Source: Cohnella thermotolerans DSM 17683 (lineage in GTDB: Bacteria; Bacillota; Bacilli; Paenibacillales; Paenibacillaceae). Taken from it: a stretch of 52,742 bases of DNA. The position numbers were made by a program, and so were the translations under genes. The stretch lies in assembly GCF_000429825.1 (NCBI RefSeq), contig NZ_AUCP01000047.1, positions 1 to 52,742 of the forward strand, read 5' to 3'. Under the pieces are notes generated by a model, which saw only the letters and a program-made list of their open reading frames with translations, had not been told where the DNA came from and made no database searches. Positions 34,545 to 44,412 of the stretch are shown one piece after another. Every line of letters starts with the position of its first letter. The stretch's first letter is position 1.

Positions 34545-35363
34545 TTGTCCGATTCCTATGTGAAAAACAACGTCGAGCGCTTCTCGGGGTTTGAGGCCTG
34601 CTACGACGAGAATCGCCCCGAAGCCCCGAGAACGGTCGTCGAAATTGCGGTTCAATATTTGGGCAGGAGGCCGGCCCTCGTCATGGATTTGGGCTGCGGA
34701 ACGGGCTTGTCTACGTTCGTCTGGAAGGACGATGCCGACCGGATCATCGGCGTGGAGCCCAACGACGACATGCGGGGGAGAGCGGAGGAGAAGAAAGCGC
34801 GGGCATCCGGCGTCGGCCACATCATCTTCCGCAAAGGCTATTCGAACAACTTGGACGTCGATTCGGGCACGGTGGACGTGATCACCTGCTCGCAATCGTT
34901 CCATTGGATGGAGCCGGAGAGCACGCTTCGGGAAGCGCACCGGGCTCTCGCAGACGGAGGCGTCTTCATGGCTTACGACTGCGATTGGCCTCCCGTGGTC
35001 GGTTGGCCGCTCGAAGCGGCATACGAACGGCTGATCGCAAAGGCGGATGCCCTTGTCGAAAAGCTCGCAAAGCCGGAGGACAGAGCTCGAAAATGGAACA
35101 AAGAGGAGCATCTGAAGCGGATGCGGGCGAGCGGGGCGTTCCGCTTCACGAGGGAGATCGTCTTCCATCACCCCGAGACGTTCGACGCGCAGCGTTTGGT
35201 CAGCTTGGCCATCAGCCAAGGCGGGGTACAGACGGTGCGCAAGCTGGGATCGGACGAGCTGGAGCCGGAGATCGAGGCGTTCCGGCAAGCCGCCGAGCGT
35301 TATTTCGGCGGCGGAACGCGCGACGTTCTGTTCGGTTACCGGTTGAGGCTCGGCGTCAAATAA
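34545..35363 (+). CDS. Class I SAM-dependent methyltransferase
   Basis: 272 residues. TTG 34545, 8 nt after GGAGG, is a better start than ATG 34530, which overlaps that site. It has motif I VMDLGCGTGLST, the acidic turn IIGVEPNDDM, then VDVITCSQSFHWMEPE, a phrase common in UbiE/Tam-like enzymes, and LADGGVFMAYD. Acceptor unknown. Confidence 0.82.
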   Translation: MSDSYVKNNVERFSGFEACYDENRPEAPRTVVEIAVQYLGRRPALVMDLGCGTGLSTFVWKDDADRIIGVEPNDDMRGRAEEKKARASGVGHIIFRKGYSNNLDVDSGTVDVITCSQSFHWMEPESTLREAHRALADGGVFMAYDCDWPPVVGWPLEAAYERLIAKADALVEKLAKPEDRARKWNKEEHLKRMRASGAFRFTREIVFHHPETFDAQRLVSLAISQGGVQTVRKLGSDELEPEIEAFRQAAERYFGGGTRDVLFGYRLRLGVK

Positions 35364-35428
35364 AGGGGCTTCAAACCTTAATTTATAAGATTAATCATTA
35401 ATGACATAAAATATATTCCGAAACTTTA

Positions 35429-35486
35429 AAGAAGGCCTCGGAGAAGCGATCTCGCCGATCGTTTCCCGAAAGGCCTTCTTTTTTTG
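35429..35486 (+). terminator. Rho-independent terminator
   Basis: AAGAAGGCCT (35429-35438) pairs with AGGCCTTCTT (35471-35480), followed by more T. The remaining 280 nt to the next gene hold a TATAAT at 35689-35694 and little else. Confidence 0.75.
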
Positions 35487-35767
35487 ATTTTTTTCGTCTT
35501 CCGAAGACGGCAAGGAATCTTTGCTCGGATGTGATTTTGAACAATTTGCCGAACGTTATTTCGGCAACGTGACAATAAACATTCCCAACTCTTTCGGAAA
35601 CGGGGGAGAAAAGGTAAGATAAGCACATCGATGTTGCGAAAGATTACATCAGATTCGTCTCTTGCCGCAAATCCCTCTATACATGTAATATAATATGACA
35701 AATCCGCTTCGTTTTTTCGTGAAACCGTCCATCGTGGGCAAACGTCCCTTGAAAGGTGTGAACTCGC

Positions 35768-37207
35768 ATGAGCTTAGAGGCTTTGAACGAACGTGTGCGA
35801 ACCGATCTCGCCTATTTGGCCTTCGGCGGAGCGAGCTGGGTGCTTCCGGCCGATCATCCGGAAGGCCATGTTTACGACGTCGTCATCGTCGGCGGAGGCC
35901 AGAGCGGTCTGGGCATCGCCTTCGGCTTGCTGCGCGAGCGGGTATCCAATATTCTGGTCATCGACGAAAACCCCGAAGGGCTGGAAGGACCGTGGGAGAC
36001 GTATGCCCGCATGAGAACGCTGCGGACGCCCAAGCATTTGACTTCCATCGACCTCGGCATTCCGTCGCTCACTTTCCGTTCGTGGTGGGAGGCGCAATTC
36101 GGACCGCAAGGCTGGGAATCGATCGATAAAATTCCGCGCGGCGATTGGATGAATTACTTGCGATGGTACCGGAGCGTTCTGCGGCTGCCCGTGATCAACG
36201 AAGTGAAGCTGAAGCTCGTCGAGCCGTCGGAAGACGGCATCCACCGCCTTCATATCGAAGGGACCGGAGCCCCGTCCGACCGGCTGCTGGCGCGGAAGGT
36301 CATTCTCGCGACCGGCATTCAGGGCGGCGGCGAATGGCACGTGCCTTCCATGATCCGGGACCGGTTGCCGACGCGGCTCTACGCGCATACGTCCGAACCG
36401 ATCGATTTCGAAGCGCTGAAGGGCAAGAAGATCGCCGTATTGGGCGGCGGAGCCTCTGCCTTCGACAATGCCAATTACGCGCTGTCGGCCGGGGTCGCCG
36501 AAGTGCACGTCTTCGTTCGGCGCACGGAGCTGCCGCGCATCAATCCGATCCGCCAGATGGAGGGTTCGGGCATGATCGAGCGGTTCCCGACGCTGACGGA
36601 CGCCGAGAAATATGCGGTCATGGCGCATTTCTTCAAGCACAATCAACCGCCGACGAACGATACGTTCGAGCGGGCGTCCTCCTGGCCCGGCTTCCGTCTT
36701 CACTTGGGCGCACCGTGGCTGGACGTCGAGGCCGCCGGCGATCGAGCGGTCGTGACCGCGCCCCAAGGCCGGTTCGCCTTCGATTTTCTGATCGTCAGCA
36801 CCGGATTGCTCACGGACCCGGCTTTGCGCCCGGAGCTCCGCCTTGTCGAGCGGCATATCGCCCGTTGGGGCGACCGCTACAAGGCGCCGGAGCACTTGGC
36901 CAATCCCGTGCTGGATGCGCACCCGTACCTCAGCCCGGGCTTCGCCTTCCTCAGCCGCGACGCAGAAGGGGAGAAGAAACTGCACGGCCTGTTCGCGTTC
37001 AACTACTCCGCCTTGATTAGCTGCGGTCTGTCGGCTTCCGCGTTGTCCGGCATGAAGTACGCCATTCCGAAGATCGCGTCGGCGGTTGCGGATCAGCTGT
37101 TCCTCGACGACCGCGACGAGATTCTGGGCCGTTTCTTTGCTTACGACGAGGCCGAATTTGTCGGCGAATGGCCGAAGAAGGAAGCTTCCGCAACCGAGAG
37201 CGCCTAG
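35768..37207 (+). CDS. FAD/NAD(P)-binding flavoprotein (CzcO-like monooxygenase family)
   Basis: 479 residues. The first Rossmann site is VVIVGGGQSGLGIAFGLL (about residues 38-55), followed by an FMO/CzcO-type region (GPWETYARMRTLRTPKHL). The second nucleotide site is IAVLGGGASAFDNANYAL, and the FAD-binding end is FDFLIVSTGLLTDP. The family covers N-hydroxylating and Baeyer-Villiger-like oxygenases and simple oxidoreductases, so the reaction is open. It stands alone between long intergenic regions. Confidence 0.75.
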   Translation: MSLEALNERVRTDLAYLAFGGASWVLPADHPEGHVYDVVIVGGGQSGLGIAFGLLRERVSNILVIDENPEGLEGPWETYARMRTLRTPKHLTSIDLGIPSLTFRSWWEAQFGPQGWESIDKIPRGDWMNYLRWYRSVLRLPVINEVKLKLVEPSEDGIHRLHIEGTGAPSDRLLARKVILATGIQGGGEWHVPSMIRDRLPTRLYAHTSEPIDFEALKGKKIAVLGGGASAFDNANYALSAGVAEVHVFVRRTELPRINPIRQMEGSGMIERFPTLTDAEKYAVMAHFFKHNQPPTNDTFERASSWPGFRLHLGAPWLDVEAAGDRAVVTAPQGRFAFDFLIVSTGLLTDPALRPELRLVERHIARWGDRYKAPEHLANPVLDAHPYLSPGFAFLSRDAEGEKKLHGLFAFNYSALISCGLSASALSGMKYAIPKIASAVADQLFLDDRDEILGRFFAYDEAEFVGEWPKKEASATESA

Positions 37208-37629
37208 AAGGCCATCATCAGCATCATAGAATCCGTTGCCCCGAGCCGCGGCGCGAGCGATCGCGCGGCGGCTTTCCGCATGGTGCGGAGCCCGGCTTTA
37301 CGGCTGCCCGGCGCACGCGGACAGCGCGCTGCGCGGTTCGTTCCACTAAGCAACCGGCGTGACGGGAGCAAAAGCGATCGGCCGCTGGACGAGCGGGTAC
37401 ACGCTTGCGGCCGGACTGGCCGTCGGGTTCGTCGGCGTATTGGGCGTTCGGACGGGGAATTTGCGGCAGGTTGCGGCAGGAGAGAAGCTCCGGTTGCCGA
37501 GACGACCCGTCTTCCAACGCGTGCCATGGACAAATCCCGTTCGGACTTTATAATGGGGTACAAACGAGCGGAACCATTGCAGCCGATTTAACGAAAGCGC
37601 TGTCACGGTCGGGCCGGGAGGATTCCATC
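37208..37629. other. Intergenic region without a supported gene
   Basis: GC-rich. A 64-codon plus-strand frame at 37359-37553 has one hydrophobic stretch (GYTLAAGLAVGFVGVLG) and basic ends but no RBS or known family. I see no clear terminator. The RBS GGGAGG for the kinase is at the right end. Confidence 0.3.
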
Positions 37630-39455
37630 ATGTTCTATTCGCTCAGAAGCAGGCTGATCGCCATCTTCGTCCTGTTGTTCGTCTTGTCGTTCGGAGCGCT
37701 TTCCGTCCTTATTTTCAACGAGTCCCGGTCGATCGTCCGCTCCTATATCGAGTCGTCCGCGCTCGAGAAGATGGACGAGTACGGCTCCTACATCAACATG
37801 GTTCAAACGCAAATTTACGACCTGGCTTCGCTCGTCTTCAACAGCGACCAGACGGACGAATGGGACAACGCCGCCTCCGATCCCCAGCTGACCGAAGGCG
37901 AGAAAATGCTGGCCCACATCAAGATGAGCAAGTTCCTGTCGCAGACGACGAACAGCTATTCGAGCATCTCCTCCGTCGCCGTCTACCGCCGCGAAGGGCT
38001 CTGGGTCAGCATGAACAACCAGGTCGTGCGCGACCATTCGTTCCTCGGCCAAGACTGGTACCGGCAGTTTCGCAGCGGCAACGCCCGGTGGTTGCCCGCG
38101 CATACCGACGATGTCGAGCTGCGGATTCGGGGCAGCGATCATCCGGTCGTCAGCATGCTGATGCCGATCGGAGCGTTCGAGCCGGCGGCGGCCGGAACAT
38201 TCTGAAGGTGAACGTGAGCGCGGACTATTTCCTCGAGCCGCTAAGCCGCATTCACCTCGGCGAGAGCGGCACGATTTATCTGCTCGATCAGAACGGCACC
38301 CCGCTGCTGTCCCAGGCCGAATACAACAGCCGAAGCGGCATGGCCGGCAGCGAAGTGCAGGCGATCCGGGACGGTTCGCGCAAGCAGGGGGTCGTCTATT
38401 TCAAGAACGGACGGGGACAAACGCAAATTCTCGTCTACAAAAAGCTGGCGCTCACGAACTGGATGCTGGTCGGATTCGTCTCCGAGCAGGATCTGTACGC
38501 GCAGCTGTTCAAGCTTCGCAACAGCATCGTGCTGCTGGCGGCGGCGCTCCTGCTGCTCTCCTTGTTTATCGCGTTCTGGCTGTCCCACGGCATCACCAAG
38601 CCGCTCTCCCGGCTCGTCTCCGCCATGCGGCACGTTCAGCGGGGCGACTTCGACAGCGCCGAGAGCCGGCTTCCGCCGGAAGGAAGCGTCCGCAACGAGG
38701 TCGGCTTCGCCGCCGCCACGTTCCGCAACATGGTCGGCCGGCTCCGGCAGCATATTCAGAGCGAATTCGAGCTGAAGCTGCTTCGCCAGCAGGCCGAGTA
38801 CAAGGCGCTGCTCATGCAGATCAATCCGCACTTTCTGTTCAATACGCTGGAATTGCTCAGCAGCCTGGCGATGCAGGGGCGAACCGACGATACGGTCAAG
38901 GTGATCGAGTCGCTGGGGAAGATGCTTCGTTTCTCCCTCAAAATCAGCGACGACGTAATCGGCTTGCGCGAAGAGCTGAAGTACGTGCGCGATTACGCCG
39001 CCATTCTGCGGATCCGGTTCGGCGACCGGCTGCGGCTGTCCATCGAAGAAGAAGGGAAGCTGGACCGCGTCGTCATCGTCAAATTCGTGCTGCAGCCGCT
39101 GATCGAGAACGCCGTCAAATACAGCCTCCGGCAGCAATCGGAGGCCCGGGTGGACATCCGGGTGCGGCGGACGGAGGGGCGCGTGCATCTGTCCGTCGCC
39201 GACAACGGTCCGGGGATGACGGAAGAGCGCATTCGGCAATTGCTGGAGAGCGCCGCAACGTCCCGCCTCGACCAAATTCTGGCGAGCCGCGAGCGGCAGA
39301 TCGGCCTCGGCAATGTGCTCGCCCGCTGCCGGTTGTATTACGGCTCCTTATTCGAGGTGCGGATGGAATCGGCGGTCGGAGAAGGAACGCGCATCGAGTT
39401 GATCTTACCCGCACGGGAGGCGCATGCATATGTACCGAGTGTTGATCGTGGATGA
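37630..39455 (+). pseudogene. YesM-type sensor histidine kinase, with one frameshift
   Basis: Two adjoining frames make one full kinase of about 608 residues. Frame 1 (ATG 37630, GGGAGG upstream) has TM1 (LIAIFVLLFVLSFGALSVLIF) and the first half of the sensor. It stops at 38203; frame 2 continues (KVNVSADYFLEPLSRIHLGESGTIYLL) with TM2, HAMP, the His-kinase box QINPHFLFNTLE and HATPase (PLIENAVKYSL, DNGPGMTEE, IGLGN). The shift is in a GGC-repeat at about 38180-38200. It may be a sequence error, a recent mutation or a switch. It overlaps yesN. Confidence 0.75.
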
Positions 39456-41031
39456 CGAGCCGGAGATTCGGCAAGGCTTGCAGTTGAAAATAGACGCGGA
39501 AGCGCTCGGCGTCGAGCTGGCCGGGGAGGCGGCGAACGGAATCGAAGCGCTTAACCGGCTGGAGGAAGAGGAGATCGACATCGTCTTCACGGATATGAAC
39601 ATGCCTGTCATGGACGGCGTCTCGTTCCTGGAAGCTTGCCGGGAGCGCTATCCGGATGTGCGCCTGATCGTCGTGACCGGCTACGAGGATTTCCAGTATG
39701 CGCGGGCGGCGCTTCGTTATCAGGCGTGCGATTATTTGCTCAAGCCCGTCGCCCGGGACGAGCTGTCGGCCGTTCTGCGCAAAGTGATCGCGGAGCTGGA
39801 CGGGGAGCGGGAGGAACTGGAGCGCGAGGCGAAGACACAGTGGGAGCTTACGCAGTACTACAAGGAGATGAAGGAGCACTTCATCGTTCGGCTCGTCCGG
39901 GGCGAGGTCGACCGCGAGAGCGCCGTCCGCGACCGCGCCGCCCGATTCGGGCTCGAATCGTGGGAGCGGCGGGAGATCCGCTTCCTGACGGTCGGGTTCC
40001 GCGGGCGGACGTCTTCCTCCGAAGCGGCGCCTGGACGCACGCCGGATCAATTCCGGCTGCCGCTCGATCTGATCTGCCGGGAGAAGGCGCAGCTCTCCGG
40101 CGGCAACTGCGTGACGTTCCGGGACGCGAACTATCCCGGATTGATTCATTTCGCGACGCCGGCGAGCGAGAGCTGGCTAAGAACCTTCGCCGACGAGCTG
40201 CGCCGGCAGGTGCAGGAGGTGCTCGGGTTCGAGCTGGCGACCGGGCAGGGGCAGGGCGTCGCCGGCTTCAGGCAATGGAAGGAGGGGTATCTCTCCTCGC
40301 TGCTCGCGTGGAACCTGTCCGACAGCGACGCGGCGGCGGAAGAACGGCTCACGCAGATGGCGCTGTCCGAGGAAGAGATCAAGGTGATCGAACGCTATTT
40401 GCAGAAAGGGGAGTTCGCGGCGTTCGAGCGGGCTGTCCGGCAGCAGCTGCAGCAAGCGTTCGCGGCGTCGCAAGCGCGCAGCGTGAAGGCGATCTTCCAG
40501 CTCTATCTGCTGCTCGAGACGTCGGCCAACGAATCGCGCGTTCCGCTCGAGAGCTCGGAGCAGCTGTGGCTTCGTCCGGAGATGGCGCTTGCGCTCGATA
40601 CCGCGGACAAAGCGGCGGAGTTCCTCGTCCGGATCGCGGGGAAGATCGACCGGCACCGCCGGCATGGAGCCGGAGACGGCGACGGGTCGCTGATCGAGGC
40701 CGCGCGCCGATATATCGACGACAACTATATGTCGGATCTGAATTTGACCGAGATCGCGGAGCGGTTCAATTACAATCCTTCCTACTTCTCGGAGATGTTC
40801 AAGAGCAAGGTCGGCAAGACATTCATCCAATACGTGACCGAGGTCCGTATGGCGCAGGCGATCCGCCTGCTGGAAGGCACGCAGCTGAGCCTGTGGGATA
40901 TCTCGGAGCTGACCGGCTTCAGCAACGCCAGCTACTTCAGCTCGAAGTTCAAGCGGATGTACGGCGTCTCTCCGTCCGATTACCGTCTTCGGACATCTGG
41001 AAAAATTGATAGCGAAGTGCCGAAGAAATAG
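39430..41031 (+). CDS. YesN-type response regulator with AraC output domain
   Basis: 533 residues from ATG 39430 (GGGAGG 9 nt upstream; ATG 39424 is too close). The receiver domain has D8/D9, phospho-acceptor D55 in FTDMNMPVMDG, and KP at DYLLKPVAR. A long helical middle section follows, then an AraC double HTH from about 430 (ARRYIDDNYMSDLNLTEIAERFNYNPSYFSEMFK, LWDISELTGFSNASYFSSKFKRMYGVSPSDYR). It probably activates the downstream sugar transporter. Its end carries the first copy of the 43-nt repeat. Confidence 0.88.
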   Translation: MYRVLIVDDEPEIRQGLQLKIDAEALGVELAGEAANGIEALNRLEEEEIDIVFTDMNMPVMDGVSFLEACRERYPDVRLIVVTGYEDFQYARAALRYQACDYLLKPVARDELSAVLRKVIAELDGEREELEREAKTQWELTQYYKEMKEHFIVRLVRGEVDRESAVRDRAARFGLESWERREIRFLTVGFRGRTSSSEAAPGRTPDQFRLPLDLICREKAQLSGGNCVTFRDANYPGLIHFATPASESWLRTFADELRRQVQEVLGFELATGQGQGVAGFRQWKEGYLSSLLAWNLSDSDAAAEERLTQMALSEEEIKVIERYLQKGEFAAFERAVRQQLQQAFAASQARSVKAIFQLYLLLETSANESRVPLESSEQLWLRPEMALALDTADKAAEFLVRIAGKIDRHRRHGAGDGDGSLIEAARRYIDDNYMSDLNLTEIAERFNYNPSYFSEMFKSKVGKTFIQYVTEVRMAQAIRLLEGTQLSLWDISELTGFSNASYFSSKFKRMYGVSPSDYRLRTSGKIDSEVPKK

Positions 41032-41042
41032 CATTCAGCCCG
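41000..41042 (+). promoter_or_regulatory. Putative YesN operator, copy 1
   Basis: GAAAAATTGATAGCGAAGTG then CCGAAGAAATAGCATTCAGCCCG. Matches 42881-42924 at roughly 36 of 43 positions. It lies 52 nt before the first permease start and overlaps the yesN 3' end. Confidence 0.55.
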
Positions 41043-41093
41043 CCCGGCGGCCTGCTTATGATGAACTTAACATCATCAGAAGGAGGACTCGCG

Positions 41094-42008
41094 ATGCGAA
41101 CATCCCGCAGGCCGCCGATCCATACGCATAACCGCACGGCTTACGCGTTCTTGCTGCCGTGGCTCATCGGCTTCTTTTGCCTCACGCTCGGACCGATGCT
41201 CGGCTCGCTCTATTTGTCACTGACGAAGTACAACCTGCTGCGTTCGCCGCAATGGATCGGGTTCGCCAATTTCAAGCAAATTTTCACCGACGACGCCACC
41301 TTCACGCATTCGCTGAAGCTGACGTTCACGTACGTGCTGCTGTCCGTGCCGCTTCGGCTCGTGTTCGCGCTGCTCGTCGCGCTCGCGCTGAACAAAGGCA
41401 TTCGCGCGCTCGGCATTTACCGGACCGTCTACTACATTCCGTCCCTGCTCGGAGGCAGTGTCGCCATCTCGATCGTCTGGCGGCAAATTTTCGACAGCGA
41501 AGGCATCGTCAACGCTTTCCTCGGCTGGTTCGGCATTGACGGACCGGCCTGGATCGCGCATCCCGATTATTTGATTTACCCCATTGTGACTTTGTCCGTC
41601 TGGCAGTTCGGTTCGGCGATGGTCATCTTCCTGGCCGGACTGAAGCAGATTCCCGCCGATCTGTACGAAGCCTCGCAAGTGGACGGCGCGGGCAAGATCC
41701 GCCAGTTTTTCCGCATTTCGCTGCCGATGCTGTCTCCCGTCCTTTTTTTCAACCTGATTATGAGCATTATCAATTCGTTCCAGGCGTTTACGCCCGCTTA
41801 CGTGATCGGCGACGGACACGGCGGCCCGTTGGATGCGTCGATGTTCTACACGCTGTATTTGTACTTGAAGGGCTTCTCCTATTTCGACATGGGCTACGCT
41901 TCCGCGCTCGCCTGGATCATGCTGCTCATCATCGCCGCCTTCACCGGCATCGTCTTCGCGACTTCGCGGTACTGGGTCTTCTACGGCGATAGCAAAGAAG
42001 GGAGGTAA
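41094..42008 (+). CDS. ABC transporter permease (MalF/UgpA type)
   Basis: 304 residues; ATG 41094 is preceded by AGAAGGAGG. About six membrane helices. The cytoplasmic EAA loop is present (DLYEASQVDGAGKIRQFFRISLPMLSP). It forms the membrane channel of a carbohydrate importer with the next gene. No ATP-binding subunit is in the window; such systems usually share an MsmX-like ATPase encoded elsewhere. Confidence 0.88.
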   Translation: MRTSRRPPIHTHNRTAYAFLLPWLIGFFCLTLGPMLGSLYLSLTKYNLLRSPQWIGFANFKQIFTDDATFTHSLKLTFTYVLLSVPLRLVFALLVALALNKGIRALGIYRTVYYIPSLLGGSVAISIVWRQIFDSEGIVNAFLGWFGIDGPAWIAHPDYLIYPIVTLSVWQFGSAMVIFLAGLKQIPADLYEASQVDGAGKIRQFFRISLPMLSPVLFFNLIMSIINSFQAFTPAYVIGDGHGGPLDASMFYTLYLYLKGFSYFDMGYASALAWIMLLIIAAFTGIVFATSRYWVFYGDSKEGR

Positions 42009-42013
42009 CGGGC

Positions 42014-42856
42014 ATGCCGACTCTGAAACGGACGTATTCGCAGGCGCTCCGGCACGCGGTCATCATCCTGGTCGGCGTGGCCATGATCTATCCGGTGCTA
42101 TGGCTGCTCGCCAGCTCGTTCAAGACGAATCAGACGATTTTCACCGACACGGGATTATGGCCGCATTCGTTTACGCTGGACAATTACCGGAACGGGTGGA
42201 AGGGCTTCCAGGGCGTCTCCTTCAGCCGCTTCTTCGGCAATTCGGCGCTGATCTCGGTTCTTAGCGTTCTGGGCAACGTCGTGACATGCTCGCTGGCGGC
42301 TTATGCCTTCGCGCGTCTGGAATTCAAGTTCAAGAAGGTGTGGTTCGCGCTCATGCTCGTGACGATTATGCTGCCGTACCATGTGACGCTCGTGCCGCAA
42401 TATATCATCTTCAGCGAGCTGCATTGGATCAACACGTATTACCCACTGTTTCTGCCGAAGTGGCTGGCGCACGATTCGTTTTTTATTCTGCTGATGGTGC
42501 AGTTCATTCGCGGCATTCCGCGGGAGCTGGACGAGAGCGCGACGATCGACGGCTGCGGCCAAGGGAAGCTGTACTTGCGCATCATTCTGCCGTTGCTCGC
42601 TCCGGCGCTCATCACGACGGCCATCTTCACGTTCATCTGGTCGTGGGACGACTTCTTCAGTCAGATGATTTATTTGAGCGACATCAAGCTGTTTACGGTC
42701 CAGCTCGGCATCCGCGCGCTGTTCGATCCGTCCGGCTCGTCCGACTGGGGCGCGCTGCTCGCGATCTCGGTGCTGTCGCTGCTGCCGATTACGCTCATTT
42801 TTCTCGTCTTCCAACGGTATTTCCTGGACGGGATCGCCACGACGGGATTGAAATAA
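42014..42856 (+). CDS. ABC transporter permease (MalG type)
   Basis: 280 residues, six helices. EAA loop: ELDESATIDGCGQGKLYLRIILPLLAP. It starts 5 nt after the first permease with GGGAGG in that gene's last codons. Partner of the MalF-type permease; carbohydrate uptake. Confidence 0.88.
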   Translation: MPTLKRTYSQALRHAVIILVGVAMIYPVLWLLASSFKTNQTIFTDTGLWPHSFTLDNYRNGWKGFQGVSFSRFFGNSALISVLSVLGNVVTCSLAAYAFARLEFKFKKVWFALMLVTIMLPYHVTLVPQYIIFSELHWINTYYPLFLPKWLAHDSFFILLMVQFIRGIPRELDESATIDGCGQGKLYLRIILPLLAPALITTAIFTFIWSWDDFFSQMIYLSDIKLFTVQLGIRALFDPSGSSDWGALLAISVLSLLPITLIFLVFQRYFLDGIATTGLK

Positions 42857-42880
42857 ACGGCGGGGACGCCCCCGCCACCC

Positions 42881-42924
42881 GAAAAAATTAATAACGAACA
42901 GCCGAAGGAATGACATTCAACCCG
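42881..42924 (+). promoter_or_regulatory. Putative YesN operator, copy 2
   Basis: GAAAAAATTAATAACGAACA then GCCGAAGGAATGACATTCAACCCG, the second copy of the 43-44 nt repeat, 69 nt before the binding-protein gene. It suggests a separate promoter for that gene. Confidence 0.55.
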
Positions 42925-42992
42925 GCGGCGATTGCAGGTAGCATGAGCCTTGTAAACGCTTCGCATTCTAAACCATTGGGGGAGTAAGCGAC

Positions 42993-44321
42993 ATGAAGAA
43001 AAGAATGCTCGTTGCCGCGCTGGCGGCGATGACGGTGGCATTGACGGCATGCGGCAGCTCCGGCGGCACGCAAACTTCCGGCAGTTCGGCGAGCGCCGGC
43101 AGCTCGCCGGACGACGGACAGCAGCAAGTCGAGCTGCGCATGATGTGGTGGGGCGACCAGACGCGGGCGGATCTGACGAACAAGGCGCTCGAGCTGTTCG
43201 AGCAGAAACATCCGAATATCAAAGTTGTCGGCGAATTCGCGCCTTCGGACGGCTATTTCGACAAGCTGAACACTCAACTCGCCTCCGGCACCGCTCCGGA
43301 CGTCTTCTTCCTCGGCGGCAACGTCGTCGATTACGCCAACAAGGGCGTGCTTCTCGATCTCGACCCGTACGTTGGCAAAGAGCTGAAGCTGGACGATATG
43401 GACACGACGATGGTTCAATACGGGACGATTAACGGCAAGCTCGTTCACATCTCCGCCGGGGCGAACGCCCGGGGCATCGTGATCAACAAGACGATGTTCG
43501 AGAAAGCCGGCGTCGAGGTGCCGCAGGACGGCTGGAACTGGGACGACTACGCCCGGATCAGCAAGGAAATTTCCGACAAGCTGGGCAAAGGCTACTACGG
43601 CACGTACAATTTCACGACCGACGGTATGGACATTTACCTGAAGCAGAACGGCAAGCAGCTGTACGATATGAAGAACGGCAAGCTCGGGTTCGAAGAGGCG
43701 GACATCTTGCCGTGGTTCCAGTATTGGGACAATACGTCCAAGGCCGGCGGCGTCGTAACGCCGGAGCTGCAGGTGTCCAATCCGCCGACGGACGCAAGCA
43801 AATCGCTCATTATCAAGGGCAAAGTGGCGATGACGCTGCTGCCTTCCAACATGCTCGCTTCCTTCCAAAGCTTGACCCAAGACGAGCTGACGATGGTGCA
43901 GGTGCCGCGCGGCCCGAAGGGAACGGGCGTCGTGTTCGAATCCAGCCAAGGCTTGTCCGGCTATGCGAAGACGGAGCATCCGAAGGAAGTCGCCGAGCTG
44001 ATGAACTTCTGGATCAACGATCCGGATGCGGTGAAGATTCTCGGCAACAACCGGGGCGTTCCGGTTACGGCGGCGGGCCGTCAGACGCTTGAGGCGGACG
44101 CAAGCGCGGCCGACAAGATCGTCTACGATTTCACGAGCCGCGTATCCGAAGCGAACAAGAAAGAGCCGTTCGCCATTAGCTACAACCCGCCGGGCAACGC
44201 GGAATTTATCAAGCTGTCGGACAACACGGTGCAATTGATCGGGTTCGGCAAAGAAAGCGTGGAGCAGGCGGTGTCCGACTTCTATAAAGGCACGTTGAAG
44301 ATTCTGCAAAGCAATCAATAA
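42993..44321 (+). CDS. ABC transporter sugar-binding lipoprotein
   Basis: 442 residues. Lipoprotein signal with lipobox LTAC, then a Gly/Ser linker. Extracellular solute-binding family 1 fold: VELRMMWWGDQTRADLTNKALELFEQKHPNIKV, DVFFLGGN, VDYANKGVLLDLDPYV, GWNWDDYARISKEIS. It captures an oligosaccharide for the two permeases. It sits after the permeases and has its own putative operator, so it may be expressed at a higher level. Confidence 0.88.
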   Translation: MKKRMLVAALAAMTVALTACGSSGGTQTSGSSASAGSSPDDGQQQVELRMMWWGDQTRADLTNKALELFEQKHPNIKVVGEFAPSDGYFDKLNTQLASGTAPDVFFLGGNVVDYANKGVLLDLDPYVGKELKLDDMDTTMVQYGTINGKLVHISAGANARGIVINKTMFEKAGVEVPQDGWNWDDYARISKEISDKLGKGYYGTYNFTTDGMDIYLKQNGKQLYDMKNGKLGFEEADILPWFQYWDNTSKAGGVVTPELQVSNPPTDASKSLIIKGKVAMTLLPSNMLASFQSLTQDELTMVQVPRGPKGTGVVFESSQGLSGYAKTEHPKEVAELMNFWINDPDAVKILGNNRGVPVTAAGRQTLEADASAADKIVYDFTSRVSEANKKEPFAISYNPPGNAEFIKLSDNTVQLIGFGKESVEQAVSDFYKGTLKILQSNQ

Positions 44322-44339
44322 TCGATCCGGAAAAAGACG

Positions 44340-44388
44340 CCCCCGGAAGGCCGTCGGCTGCTTAAGCGGCGCGCCTTGCCGGGGGTTT
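44340..44388 (+). terminator. Hairpin between binding-protein and glycosidase genes
   Basis: CCCCCGGAAGGC can pair with GCCTTGCCGGGGG, followed by only TTT. Likely a partial terminator or mRNA-stabilising stem that lowers expression of the glycosidases. Confidence 0.5.
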
Positions 44389-44412
44389 AAGTCGGAAAGC
44401 GAGGCGCTAGCG

